From Rikenellaceae bacterium (GTDB taxonomy: Bacteria; Bacteroidota; Bacteroidia; Bacteroidales; UBA932): a stretch of DNA of 56,555 bases. The DNA lies in the NCBI GenBank assembly GCA_022766385.1, contig JALEPJ010000037.1, forward strand, positions 1 through 56,555. Reading direction: 5' to 3'. This document shows, piece by piece, positions 18,309 to 26,572 of the stretch (its first letter is position 1; the number at the start of each line of letters is the position of its first letter). A program made the translations under genes and the position numbers. Under the pieces are notes generated by a model. The model was not told where the DNA came from. It saw only the letters and a program-made list of their open reading frames with translations, and made no database searches.

Positions 18309-18956
18309 ATGAAGTATCCCTATTTAATTTTTGATATTGACGGCACCTTGATAGATACTGAAAAGACAGGTGTACTGTCCCTTCAAGAAACGATTGAAGT
18401 CTTCATGGGTAAGACCTTGCCCTATGAGGAAGTATACAAGTTTTTTGGTATTCCGAGCCATAAGGTTGCTTCTCTGCTTAATTGCCCTCAGGAGGAAGAA
18501 TTTGCCTCCCTTTGGGAGCATAAGTTCATTGAAAAGAGATATTTGATGAAAGCTTTCGATGGGGTGGAAGCATTACTGAAAATTCTAAGTGATGCTTCTC
18601 ATAAATTGGGCGTTGTAACGTCGAGATCCCGTTTTGAACTTGATTCCGATCCTGTTTTCGCTAGGATGGCGCAATACTTTGATATTGCCATAAGCTCAGA
18701 AGATACTTCAAAGCATAAGCCAGACCCTGATCCTGTACTCGAATATCTCAAGCGGACTTCAGACTTGTATGGCGTTGATATTGATCTGGATAAATGTCTT
18801 TATATAGGAGATACAATGCATGATTTCAAATGCGCCAATGCAGCCGGCATTGATTTCGCTTTGGCTGATTGGCGCTCAAGAGGTCTTCAAGGAATTCCTG
18901 CGCAATATATCTTCTCAAACTGCGAGGAACTCATTAAGATATTGGAGATTAATTAA
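18309..18956 (+). CDS. HAD-superfamily hydrolase (phosphoglycolate phosphatase-like)
   Basis: The 215-residue protein has all HAD motifs: motif I FDIDGTLIDT with nucleophile Asp9 and acid/base Asp11, motif II VVTSRSR, motif III Lys in SKHKPDPDPV, and motif IV YIGDTMHDFKCANAAGI. The helical cap between motifs I and II (subclass I, about residues 17-80) resembles Gph/PgmB enzymes. It dephosphorylates a small phosphometabolite in the cytoplasm. Being 20 bases after the GH31 gene, a sugar phosphate is a plausible substrate, but this is inference. Its TAA overlaps the stop of the convergent protease gene within the palindrome ATTAATTAAT. Confidence 0.88.
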   Translation: MKYPYLIFDIDGTLIDTEKTGVLSLQETIEVFMGKTLPYEEVYKFFGIPSHKVASLLNCPQEEEFASLWEHKFIEKRYLMKAFDGVEALLKILSDASHKLGVVTSRSRFELDSDPVFARMAQYFDIAISSEDTSKHKPDPDPVLEYLKRTSDLYGVDIDLDKCLYIGDTMHDFKCANAAGIDFALADWRSRGLQGIPAQYIFSNCEELIKILEIN

Positions 18957-19788
18957 TGCTGACTTTTCCCTTTTTTGTGTAGCTAAGCGCTATCAAACAG
19001 TCTGCAAGTATTAGAATAATAATTCCGCAGAGTCCGCATGTCCCGCACAGCAGGTCATTGTTTGCAGTAAGATATATTGTAGCAAGGCCTGCTGTCGCGT
19101 TCATAGTTCCGTGTGAGATTGCAGCCGCGATTACAGACTTGCTTCTTTCTGCAAATAACTGAAATACAGGAGCCAAAGCCATACAGAATAGAATCATCAT
19201 GAATACTCCAGCTATTGGGTGTTCAGGATAGTTGTGTCCCATTAGAATTACAGGAGCATGCCAAAGACCCCATATGAAGCCTATTATCAGAGCTTTCTTC
19301 CAAAACCCCATTTCCTTAAGCGCTTCAAGCAAATATCCTCTCCATGCGACTTCTTCACAAAAAGCGAATAAAGCATTGATTGTGAGACCTGCTATCAAAC
19401 CTAATCCTATGGTGTAGAAGAAGATTCCCCAAGGCCCGAAACTTGGCATTTGTGCTATAAGTGTCATTAGCACAGGAGATTCAGTTGTAATGTCCACTCC
19501 AGGAACAAGTCCTGAAGCAAACATTGCCAAAGCATTAAATACAGGCATAGCCAGCCATGCAAGTACCCACCATTTATTGATACGGAAAGATATATTGCAA
19601 GCTTTGAACACCTTTTCTTTGGAAATCAGTTGGCAAATTATTACTGATATCATAGGTATCAGCATATATGCTGATGCAAACAAGGTCCCGAAAACGCTCT
19701 TGTAATCACCACCCGCAAGTTTGAATATTCCTGCGAAAACTAGACTGATTGCAAAGCAAATTGCTGTAAATCTTATTAGTTTTTTCAT
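18949..19788 (-). CDS. CPBP-family intramembrane metalloprotease
   Basis: The 279-residue protein is almost entirely membrane-embedded, with about eight hydrophobic segments. The CPBP (Abi) motifs are present: motif 1 EEVAWRGYLLEAL (EExxxR), motif 2 GLWHAPVILMGHNYPEHP and motif 3 AAAISHGTMNA. These glutamate and histidine residues form the zinc-like site of type II CAAX prenyl endopeptidase relatives. In bacteria such proteins have roles in bacteriocin immunity or in processing membrane proteins; the substrate is unknown here. It is the last gene of a minus-strand run that starts at about 23.5 kb. Confidence 0.88.
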   Translation of the reverse strand: MKKLIRFTAICFAISLVFAGIFKLAGGDYKSVFGTLFASAYMLIPMISVIICQLISKEKVFKACNISFRINKWWVLAWLAMPVFNALAMFASGLVPGVDITTESPVLMTLIAQMPSFGPWGIFFYTIGLGLIAGLTINALFAFCEEVAWRGYLLEALKEMGFWKKALIIGFIWGLWHAPVILMGHNYPEHPIAGVFMMILFCMALAPVFQLFAERSKSVIAAAISHGTMNATAGLATIYLTANNDLLCGTCGLCGIIILILADCLIALSYTKKGKVSIN

Positions 19789-19818
19789 CGTTTTCTTTGA
19801 TTCTCAAATTTTACTTTC

Positions 19819-20196
19819 TCATTTCTTACGCATATTGCTCATACCGAAAGGGAACAAAGATGTCTTTGCTATTGTAAAATGCTTCATGCCAAATGGAATT
19901 CCTACAATTGTAATGCAAAATATCAAGCCGCAAACGATATGTATCAAGGCTATCTCCCACCAGCCAAGCAATATCCAGATTAAATTGCCGACCAAGGAAA
20001 GACAACCAGGCTCCCCAGGCGCGAAATCCATTTCTCTGCCAAAAGGTAAGAATGCATATGTTCCAATCTTTATCAATTGTACTCCGAATGGAATGCCAAT
20101 TATCGTAATGCAGAACACCAGCCCTGATATCCAATACATCAGGGCAGTTAATAATCCGCCCAAAATAAGCCAGATAAGATTACCCAGGAAGTTCAT
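19819..20196 (-). CDS. YccF-domain inner membrane protein
   Basis: The 125-residue protein consists of two similar halves: NLIWLILGGLLTALMYWISG followed by FCITIIGIPFGVQLIKIGTYAFLPFG, and then NLIWILLGWWEIALIHIVCG followed by FCITIVGIPFGMKHFTIAKTSLFPFG. This repeat, each half ending in GIPFG and FPFG, defines YccF (DUF307) proteins. It has about four membrane segments. The cellular function is unknown. It lies 7 bases downstream of the flavodoxin gene and 30 bases upstream of the CPBP protease, in one orientation. Confidence 0.9.
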   Translation of the reverse strand: MNFLGNLIWLILGGLLTALMYWISGLVFCITIIGIPFGVQLIKIGTYAFLPFGREMDFAPGEPGCLSLVGNLIWILLGWWEIALIHIVCGLIFCITIVGIPFGMKHFTIAKTSLFPFGMSNMRKK

Positions 20197-20203
20197 ATCA
20201 GAA

Positions 20204-21013
20204 TTATCTTATAACCTTGGTGAATTCCGGTACGCTGCCTTCTTCATTGCCGACAACGACGTATACCTTTGAGTATGATTTATTTCCGTCCCTACCCTGA
20301 CTTACTGCAGTATAAAGGAATTCTGTACCATCCGAGGTCTCTCTGCTTGCAAAGCTGACAGGACTGCCGAGTGGCATTGGATATGATGAACAAGCTGCAT
20401 TGAAAATTGCAATTTCTTCATCGCCAACTTCCTGCTGCTCAGGGAATTCAGGAATATTCTCCACCTCACCTTCTTTATAATCTCCGGCAATGAGGAAGCG
20501 CTCGACCTCTTTAGCAGCTTTGGAGATTCGTGCGTTTCTAATCCCGAAGCCATCCTTGATGTTCGCATCAGGCCAGTTCTTCTTTATATCAATGTAGCTG
20601 CTTTCAAGGCCACCGCTTCCGAAAGTACAGAAAGGAACAATAGTCTTCTCTCCTGCATCAACTGTTTCTAAAAGAGAAATCATTGGAAGTGCGCAGGTAC
20701 CGTACCAGATTGGATAACCTATGAATATCACATCATACTCTGACAATTTGCTTTTCAGAGGAACAAGTTCAGGCAATGTTCCGTTAGCTCTTTCTTCATT
20801 GCATCTCTGAATAGTTTCATCATATGTCCCGTTGTAAGGTTGAGTAATGTCTATTCTTTCGATGTCAGCTCCAATTTGTTTGGCAATCTCTTCAGCAACA
20901 ACTTGTGTTGCTCCTGTTTGTGAGTAATACAGTACCAAAGCCTTGCTCTGGTCTTTTGTGCTGCAGGATACAGCTGATGCAATCAATGCTAATGATGTCA
21001 AGATTCTTTTCAT
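20204..21013 (-). CDS. Flavodoxin-like lipoprotein
   Basis: The 269-residue protein starts with a lipoprotein signal (LTSLALIASAVSC, Cys17). A flavodoxin fold follows: VLYYSQTGATQVVAEEIAKQ is the FMN phosphate-binding loop, YDVIFIGYPIWYGTCALPM is the second flavin contact, and IVPFCTFGSGGLESS the third. The last 80 residues do not belong to the flavodoxin fold and are unassigned. A flavodoxin fixed to the periplasmic side of a membrane is frequent in gut Bacteroidales and may serve as an NAD(P)H:quinone-type or electron-carrier protein; no partner is encoded here. Confidence 0.85.
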   Translation of the reverse strand: MKRILTSLALIASAVSCSTKDQSKALVLYYSQTGATQVVAEEIAKQIGADIERIDITQPYNGTYDETIQRCNEERANGTLPELVPLKSKLSEYDVIFIGYPIWYGTCALPMISLLETVDAGEKTIVPFCTFGSGGLESSYIDIKKNWPDANIKDGFGIRNARISKAAKEVERFLIAGDYKEGEVENIPEFPEQQEVGDEEIAIFNAACSSYPMPLGSPVSFASRETSDGTEFLYTAVSQGRDGNKSYSKVYVVVGNEEGSVPEFTKVIR

Positions 21014-21036
21014 TTTTTACATATCTTTTATTTAAA

Positions 21037-21600
21037 CTATTCGATTGTCAATGCTTCAGCTTCACCTCCCCAAATATCAATGAATCTTAAAAAGTCTTCT
21101 TTTGATATAACTACAGTAGCTGTATTGTCGCATGGATGGAAGCTCACAAATTTTGCTTTCAGCAGTTCTGAGTCATAAAAGAACTTTACTCTATGTCCAT
21201 TATCAAACAATTCCTTAGGATCTGCATTATTTAAGTCCATATCGTGTATTAATCCGAATACACAAACAGAACCAGGTTTTACTCCCAAACATCTTTCCAT
21301 TCTTTCTGGTGATGCAAATGACAGTTTGCCTTGATGAAGCATGTGTTCCAAACTATGTATATCAAGATCCTTATGACATATATATGATATTAAATAATGT
21401 CTGTTTCCCTTGTGATTTCTCATAAAGAGGTTCTTGCAGTGAACACACTCATTTCCCTCTGTATGAGATACATCTATTTGTTTCCAATAATCCATGGCCT
21501 CTTGTATGGTAAATAGAGGTGGATGTTGATAAATGTCATAATCAATACCGTGGTCTTTTAAAAAGTTCAAAACCTCAAGTATTTTAGATGAATATTCCAT
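21037..21600 (-). CDS. Prolyl-tRNA deacylase-like protein (YbaK/ProX family)
   Basis: The 187-residue protein begins with ILEVLNFLKDHGIDYDIYQHPPLFTIQEA and contains KNLFMRNHKGNRHYLI, where the lysine is the conserved catalytic residue, then KLSFASPERMERCLGVKPGSVCVFGLIHD. This layout matches ProX/PrdX trans-editing proteins, which hydrolyse Ala-tRNA(Pro) in the cytoplasm and so correct ProRS errors. It lies 17 bases after the COG0523 GTPase gene and 23 bases before the flavodoxin gene on the same strand. Confidence 0.88.
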   Translation of the reverse strand: MEYSSKILEVLNFLKDHGIDYDIYQHPPLFTIQEAMDYWKQIDVSHTEGNECVHCKNLFMRNHKGNRHYLISYICHKDLDIHSLEHMLHQGKLSFASPERMERCLGVKPGSVCVFGLIHDMDLNNADPKELFDNGHRVKFFYDSELLKAKFVSFHPCDNTATVVISKEDFLRFIDIWGGEAEALTIE

Positions 21601-21617
21601 TAATCTAATTTGTTGAT

Positions 21618-22874
21618 TTATAATATTTCATCAAGGCATGCATCAAGTGAGGCTTTAAGTCCGTCCTTATCAAGTTTCTGACCAATGAAAACCAGTTTCT
21701 GCATCCGGTCGCCGTAGAAAGGATCCCAATCATTTGCCAGGCTCGGTTCTTGAATCATAAATTCAGCAAGTTGGTCCTTAGGCATTGTGGCATACCACTG
21801 ACCTGCATTTTTCAAAGAGAACTGTTTTCCTGCTTGCTCGAAGAGATAACACATATCATACTGATCGCTAAAGTAGCAGATTCCTTTTGCCCTTATTATA
21901 TTACTTGGCCATTTTCTTGCAACAAAGTCATCAAACTTGTTGATGTCAAATGGAATACGGCTTTTATATACATAGGTTCCTATACCGTATTCTTCAACTT
22001 CACCGCCTTCATGATCGTGATGATTGTGATGCTCGTGATGGTGTTCGTGATCATGTTCGTCTTCATGTTCATGCTCATGCTTGTGAAGGTGTTCGTGCTC
22101 ATCCTCATCCTCTTCCTCATCTTCATCTTCATGTATTCCTTCAACCTCACGTATCCAAGTTGCTGATGTCGCGACTTTTTCAAAATCAAACAGCCCAGTA
22201 TTCAATAGTGTGTCAAGTTCTACATTGCCATAATCACACTCTATTATTTTCGCTTTTGCTTGAATTGCTCTAATAATCTCTTTTATTCTGTCTAATTCTG
22301 ATTTTTCTACTTCAGAAGCTTTATTCAAGAGAATTATGTTGCAGAATTCTATCTGCTGAATTAGCAAAGATGCGATGTCTTCCTCGTCGATATTATTTGA
22401 TATCAAGTCTTTACCGTTATTGAATTCATCTTTCATTCTAAGTGCATCAACAACGGTTACTATACAATCGAGCCTTGCTGTTCCATTTTTTGATAGATTT
22501 GGAGCCACTGAAGGGATTGAACAAATGGTTTGAGCTATAGGCTCAGGCTCACAAATGCCACTTGCCTCAATTACAATATAGTCGAACCTGTTCTGTTCTA
22601 CTATCTCCTGCAGCTGCTCTATGAGATCCATTTTCAATGTACAACATATACAACCATTCTGCAGTGCAACAAGACTTTCATCTTTCTTACCAACTATTCC
22701 TCCTTGCTGAATAAGATCAGCATCAATATTTACTTCGCCTATATCGTTTACTATTACGGCAAATTTGATTCCCTTTTTATTATTGAGTATTCTGTTTAGA
22801 AGTGTAGTTTTACCGCTCCCAAGGTAACCGGTAATCAGAAGTACCGGCGTATTATCCAAATATATAGTCTTCAT
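21618..22874 (-). CDS. COG0523 (CobW/ZNG1-like) metallochaperone GTPase with His-rich loop
   Basis: The 418-residue protein has a P-loop GYLGSGKT (residues 16-23), the metal-binding CxCC motif in QNGCICCTLK (C74, C76, C77), the Walker B/ASGICEPEP segment and the guanine-specificity NKAS. A loop at about residues 245-290 contains 17 histidines alternating with Asp and Glu, a clear metal reservoir, before the CobW C-terminal domain (RAKGICYFSDQYDMCYLFEQAG). Such GTPases deliver zinc or another metal to client enzymes, often under zinc starvation. No zinc transporter or Zur gene is in the window, so the metal is unproven. It heads an operon-like run to 18.9 kb. Confidence 0.92.
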   Translation of the reverse strand: MKTIYLDNTPVLLITGYLGSGKTTLLNRILNNKKGIKFAVIVNDIGEVNIDADLIQQGGIVGKKDESLVALQNGCICCTLKMDLIEQLQEIVEQNRFDYIVIEASGICEPEPIAQTICSIPSVAPNLSKNGTARLDCIVTVVDALRMKDEFNNGKDLISNNIDEEDIASLLIQQIEFCNIILLNKASEVEKSELDRIKEIIRAIQAKAKIIECDYGNVELDTLLNTGLFDFEKVATSATWIREVEGIHEDEDEEEDEDEHEHLHKHEHEHEDEHDHEHHHEHHNHHDHEGGEVEEYGIGTYVYKSRIPFDINKFDDFVARKWPSNIIRAKGICYFSDQYDMCYLFEQAGKQFSLKNAGQWYATMPKDQLAEFMIQEPSLANDWDPFYGDRMQKLVFIGQKLDKDGLKASLDACLDEIL

Positions 22875-22890
22875 TGTTTATAATATTTAC

Positions 22891-23457
22891 TTATTTCTTT
22901 AAACCTATATTATGCAATAATTTCCTGAATCCTTTATATCTCAGTTCTTCAATCATCTTTCTCTCTTCTTCTAGTTCTTTTGCGTATTCAGTAGGATTCT
23001 CGTCATAAAGGGATGGATCTACAAAGACTGTTGCTCTTGACTCAGTATTTTCTTGAATCCCTTCAGGCTTACTTATGTTTGGTCCTGCTGTTTGTACCGG
23101 ACTTGGTACCACTATCAAATTTTCCTCATTATTTTCCTGAATAGTTTCTATCGTTTGAGAAATTTTAGTTTCATTCTCAACAGCATTTACAGAAATACTC
23201 GGTGTTTCTTCCATGTTTTGTACTCCAGATTCTTCCTTTAATTTCTCTTTAGCTTCACCCTGTAGGGGTTTTCTATTTGTTTTTCTGGAGGCCCTCTTCC
23301 TTATTATTGACTCTTCGTCAACATCATCACCTTCGATGATTGGAACAAGACGAAAATTTCCAAATTTCAGTGTCGTTAGAATAACTTCTTCAGACAGGGC
23401 TTTTTGAAGATACTCATTTTGGCTGTCTCTGAATTTTCTGCTACTTATAATTATCAT
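22891..23457 (-). CDS. Phd-like N-terminal domain fused to a long disordered region
   Basis: From the ATG at 23457 the protein has 188 residues. Residues 1-45 (MIIISSRKFRDSQNEYLQKA, then FGNFRLVPI and the acidic EGDD) match the prevent-host-death antitoxin fold as it appears in Bacteroidota: a beta strand, a helix, and a short strand ending LVPI. The next 130 residues are rich in Glu, Asn, Lys and Thr and look unstructured, ending in a charged helix with EELEEERKMIEELRYKG. A longer form starting at TTG 23478 is unlikely because a promoter -7 box covers that codon. No toxin is adjacent. It is either a solitary regulator or an antitoxin relic; the function is inferred. Confidence 0.6.
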   Translation of the reverse strand: MIIISSRKFRDSQNEYLQKALSEEVILTTLKFGNFRLVPIIEGDDVDEESIIRKRASRKTNRKPLQGEAKEKLKEESGVQNMEETPSISVNAVENETKISQTIETIQENNEENLIVVPSPVQTAGPNISKPEGIQENTESRATVFVDPSLYDENPTEYAKELEEERKMIEELRYKGFRKLLHNIGLKK

Positions 23458-23475
23458 AATCGTATTTTCTTTATG

Positions 23476-23611
23476 CAAATATAGTAATTGGTACCATTTA
23501 TTTCACATATTTTCTTATAAATTTACGTTTGTAACAATATTGTTATGCTGTTTTCGCGGTGAGTTGTATAACTATTTGAAATTCAATATAATAACCAAAT
23601 ATGGTACCAAA
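23476..23611 (-). promoter_or_regulatory. Promoter and operator-like repeats upstream of the Phd-like gene
   Basis: On the minus strand TATATTTG (23483-23476) is an exact -7 element 18 bases before the ATG. Directly upstream is ATTGGTACCAT (23487-23497), and 104 bases further ATGGTACCAAA (23601-23611), an inverted copy with one mismatch centred on GGTACC. Between them is the perfect 14-base palindrome TAACAATATTGTTA (23532-23545). Phd-like proteins bind palindromes in their own promoters, so these are candidate operators. Confidence 0.45.
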
Positions 23612-23853
23612 TATTAATATCACTCTCCTATCAAGCATTATCGTCTATACTATTATCTTAGCTGTCTGAATATCAGCTACCGAAATAAATTAGTTAGCAT
23701 TAATACAGATTTGTTTATCATCATATTCAATGCTAAAGTTATTCTTATTGCTTCTCTATTCCACTTCGCTTCGTAGTTTTCTTGTTCTTCTTTCACTACC
23801 CTCAATAGGGATATAGTATTTGTTATTTAATTGTCTTATAACTAAGCAGCATA

Positions 23854-23892
23854 AAGGCCAGCTTCATTCTTCTATAGAAGTCTGCTGGCCTT
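23854..23892 (-). terminator. Hairpin downstream of the secreted hypothetical gene
   Basis: AAGGCCAGC (23854-23862) pairs with GCTGGCCTT (23884-23892), a 9-base perfect stem; the loop itself contains the palindrome CTTCTATAGAAG (23869-23880). On the minus strand it is 23 bases past the stop of the gene at 23915. Only three T follow, so termination may be weak. Confidence 0.5.
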
Positions 23893-23914
23893 CCATATAT
23901 TGCTATGTATTATT

Positions 23915-24607
23915 TCATTTGGCGCTCTTCATAAATTCTATTGCCTTTATCATTGACTCAGGTTTTCCCCACTTTATCTTGTTTTGTTTCAGGAATTCAG
24001 CTGTTTCTTTCTTTCCATAGGCGTCGATAAAGTCACTTTTAGTTGCTTTGATAAGCTGTTCTCCATCGTAGAGATACAATACATCTTCAACCACAAGACT
24101 CTGCTCGTATTCTCTTGCTTCCAGCGCATTTCTTACCCTCTGGTTTAGACTTCCTGGTATCAATACCTGGGTCATATCAAGATTACTTGCCGAATAATTG
24201 TTAGTTGAGATACCATATCCTATGTCGACTTTGTTCATTTCATCATAGTTGATTCTCTTGCCTTTCAATATACTTCCATATTCATTCTCAAGCACTTTTT
24301 CAAGGACTTGACTTCCAACTACAGTATAGACTTTATCCTGAATCTTGATCTCTTTTAAGTTCAACGAAAGCATATCAAGGATTACTTCATCCTTTGTTCT
24401 TACATAGTGTATATGGTCATCGGCTACACATATGTTGACCAAGGCCTTCTGATCTCCCTTTCCGTCGACATTTATCAGTGTGGCATTCTGAAAGTCTTCA
24501 TACACATACGGCCATTTATCAGTAGGCGTAAATCCTTGTGAAAAGGCAGAAATCGAGCTCAATATGAGCATCGAAGTCATCGAGATAAATAAATGTTTGA
24601 AATTCAT
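23915..24607 (-). CDS. Secreted protein of unknown function
   Basis: The 230-residue protein has a clear signal peptide (FISMTSMLILSSISAFSQ) and a mixed alpha/beta mature part. No family was recognised. Visible features are TDKWPYVYEDFQNATLINVDG near the N-terminus, many alternating strands (VNICVADDHIHYVRT, LKEIKIQDKVYTVVG) and a basic helical tail. Proteins of this general form are frequent in Bacteroidales envelopes. It lies 69 bases downstream of the AbiEi-like gene on the same strand and is followed by a hairpin. There is no clear link to the neighbouring replication genes. Confidence 0.7.
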   Translation of the reverse strand: MNFKHLFISMTSMLILSSISAFSQGFTPTDKWPYVYEDFQNATLINVDGKGDQKALVNICVADDHIHYVRTKDEVILDMLSLNLKEIKIQDKVYTVVGSQVLEKVLENEYGSILKGKRINYDEMNKVDIGYGISTNNYSASNLDMTQVLIPGSLNQRVRNALEAREYEQSLVVEDVLYLYDGEQLIKATKSDFIDAYGKKETAEFLKQNKIKWGKPESMIKAIEFMKSAK

Positions 24608-24676
24608 ATTATTGTCCTTATAAACACTTTATTTGACTAATATACGAAAAAATTGCTATCAGTATTATTTCTACTG

Positions 24677-25279
24677 TTAATTATTCCATAGTTCCAAAAG
24701 AATATCCTGTACCCATACTGGTGGTATTTCTATATCAGCTGAAAACTCAGTATCCGGAACCTTACGCATATGTCCTCTTAAAATATTCATTTGATGTTTG
24801 CCAAGCTTTTCTTGTCCTAAGTATCTAATAGAATTAGACACCAACATCATCGTTTCGTTTAAAAAACCGAACATTTTTACTTCGGACGTATGATTAAATA
24901 TAATTTTATGACCGTTATATAATTTTATATTTCTTGGAGCACCGTCACTCAGGTATGTATTCGATGAGATCCTCATACCGCTAAGACCTAATCGATATGC
25001 AGCTATATCTCCATATGGTATTATTCGCACTTTTTCTTTAAATGCTAAGGCATAAGCAATTGATTCATCTGATGGTAATACTATTTTTCCATTTAAAATT
25101 TCAGGGAAACAGTATATACCTCTTGCTAGTCTATATATCATCTTATCAGATACAAGATTGCATAGTGCTATCCGTGTACTTCCTTGTGATCCCAAATCAA
25201 TGAAGTCCTGAATAAAGAATATCTTTCCCCTATCCCAGGATAATACTCTATCTCGAATACTCTTTTCTGTTCCAATCAT
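24677..25279 (-). CDS. AbiEi-like protein (DUF6088 type), orphan
   Basis: The 200-residue protein has an N-terminal winged-helix segment (KIFFIQDFIDLGSQGSTRIALCNLV, then DKMIYRLARGIYCFPEI) followed by the C-terminal domain seen in AbiEi-like antitoxins (SDESIAYALAFKEKVRIIPYGDIAAYRLGLSG, then KMFGFLNETMMLVSNSIRYLG). AbiEi proteins repress their own operon and neutralise an AbiEii nucleotidyltransferase toxin. No AbiEii gene is adjacent: upstream is the rep terminator, downstream the unknown secreted protein. It may act alone as a plasmid-maintenance or regulatory protein, or may be what is left of a lost pair. Confidence 0.72.
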   Translation of the reverse strand: MIGTEKSIRDRVLSWDRGKIFFIQDFIDLGSQGSTRIALCNLVSDKMIYRLARGIYCFPEILNGKIVLPSDESIAYALAFKEKVRIIPYGDIAAYRLGLSGMRISSNTYLSDGAPRNIKLYNGHKIIFNHTSEVKMFGFLNETMMLVSNSIRYLGQEKLGKHQMNILRGHMRKVPDTEFSADIEIPPVWVQDILLELWNN

Positions 25280-25322
25280 ATTAACAAAAATATAATATTT
25301 TTGTTAAATAAGAGAAAAAAAT

Positions 25323-25348
25323 AAAAAAAGCCCGTCTATCGACAGGCT
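25323..25348 (-). terminator. Intrinsic terminator of the rep gene
   Basis: On the minus strand the stem AGCCTGTC / GACGGGCT (25348-25329, loop GATA, one G-T wobble) is followed by seven T (25329-25323). It lies 25 bases after the rep stop and before the AbiEi-like gene, so rep is probably monocistronic. Confidence 0.8.
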
Positions 25349-25372
25349 GAAAATAGAATGATACACTCCCCC

Positions 25373-26494
25373 CTACTCTTCTTCGGTTGTATCAAGGATT
25401 TCTCTAATCGATTTGACATCTGTCCGAAGAGCAGCTTTCTTCTCTGAACGCTCTCTTCCCCTTAAAACCATATTGCCCTCGAAAATAATTCCGTACTCAT
25501 CCTTCAGATGATTCCTGATGGCAGCGATTACATAGCCCTGGGGATTGTCAGCTCTATTGGCTGAAGGTGCAATCCTATCAAGGAAAGCCAAAAGATTGAA
25601 TTCGTGACTGGCAACATCAAACAAGCTGATATTTGCTTTTATTCCACTTTGATCAAAATCCAACTTGTATTGAAGATAATGGTACAAATCATGGTCAAGC
25701 ATCATTGACGGATCAACCATCTTCCTAACTGCATCTGTTGACTCATTCTGTAGATTATGTTTTGGGAAGAAAGTAATGGAAGAAATTGCCGGTCTCCCCT
25801 TCCTGCCTTTATTGACATCAGCTGATTTAGCGAATACAGGAACATAGTCAAAGGTATAAGGGCTTACGCTATCAAGCTCTTTTTTCGCTGCGTCAATAGT
25901 ATTCTTAATAAAATCATCAACCTTCTTATATTTATCTGTCAGGCCCCACATCTTTCTAAGATCAGCAATCGTATAGGATATAGGAGTTGTTTGCTTGCTT
26001 ACAAGTTTATATATACGCAATGAATACTTTCCGCGCAGCTTTACAGCAGTTTCCAATTCATACTTGCGGAAGCCCTTACTGAAATCGAGCATTGCATTCC
26101 ATATATTACGATTAACACGAATTATCATCTTTCCGGAAATCTTATCTACATCGACATCATTGAGAATGCTGGTCGCCCTATACTTCTGATCATCTTCGTA
26201 CTCGAGAAACTTGCCCATCAAACTTCTAACTGCTGTCTTCGCCTTGGAGTAGTTCTTATCATCTTCGCCAGAAAGAATATCCTTTACTGGAATTGTAATC
26301 TCAGCATCCCCCCACTCCCCTACATGGACTTTACCCAGGCTAGTGCCACCTTTAAAATCAAGTCCTTTTATCTCCCTTTGTGCCAACTCAACAAGCCTAA
26401 GAAGCAGACGTTCGGAATAAATACCGAAGTCATGTCTGACAGTCGTAAAAATATATGATTCAACAATTTCCTTTGAAATAACCTCGTCTGCCAT
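25373..26494 (-). CDS. Rep_3-family replication initiator protein
   Basis: From the ATG at 26494 the protein has 373 residues. The first winged-helix domain begins EVISKEIVESYIFTTVRHDFG, and the second contains LRGKYSLRIYKLVSKQTTP, then LRKMWGLTDKYKKVDDF, KKELDSVSPYTFDYVPVF and ISSITFFP. This is the Rep_3 (RepB/RepE-like) fold that binds iterons to start plasmid replication. A longer frame reaching 26608 is rejected: a promoter box at 26553-26560 lies inside it. The gene transcribes away from a field of iteron-like repeats, and parA is on the other side, the usual plasmid or chromid order. Confidence 0.88.
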   Translation of the reverse strand: MADEVISKEIVESYIFTTVRHDFGIYSERLLLRLVELAQREIKGLDFKGGTSLGKVHVGEWGDAEITIPVKDILSGEDDKNYSKAKTAVRSLMGKFLEYEDDQKYRATSILNDVDVDKISGKMIIRVNRNIWNAMLDFSKGFRKYELETAVKLRGKYSLRIYKLVSKQTTPISYTIADLRKMWGLTDKYKKVDDFIKNTIDAAKKELDSVSPYTFDYVPVFAKSADVNKGRKGRPAISSITFFPKHNLQNESTDAVRKMVDPSMMLDHDLYHYLQYKLDFDQSGIKANISLFDVASHEFNLLAFLDRIAPSANRADNPQGYVIAAIRNHLKDEYGIIFEGNMVLRGRERSEKKAALRTDVKSIREILDTTEEE

Positions 26495-26552
26495 ATAATG
26501 AAATGATGAATTTTGCGAAAACAATAATACCAGCTGTATTTTTTTTGCCGAA

Positions 26553-26572
26553 CAAATATAATGAAAACTCGC
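26553..26572 (-). promoter_or_regulatory. rep promoter overlapped by an iteron core
   Basis: On the minus strand TATATTTG (26560-26553) is an exact -7 element 58 bases before the rep ATG. An iteron core CTCGC (26568-26572 on the plus strand) lies 8 bases upstream of it, inside the spacer, where bound Rep would block RNA polymerase. Autoregulation by Rep is inferred from this overlap. A -33 element was not found. Confidence 0.5.

Larger units (their letters stand above)
23458..23914. other. AT-rich intergenic region, about 457 bases
   Basis: No coding sequence is supported here. It holds the promoter/operator-like repeats described at 23476-23611, a stretch with no recognised signal from about 23612 to 23850, and the hairpin at 23854-23892. 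Short open frames in it lack family resemblance and are taken as chance. Confidence 0.6.

Noticed and set aside
19721..20272. 183-residue plus-strand open frame over the YccF gene
   Set aside because: Opposite strand of a clear YccF protein; no recognisable domain.
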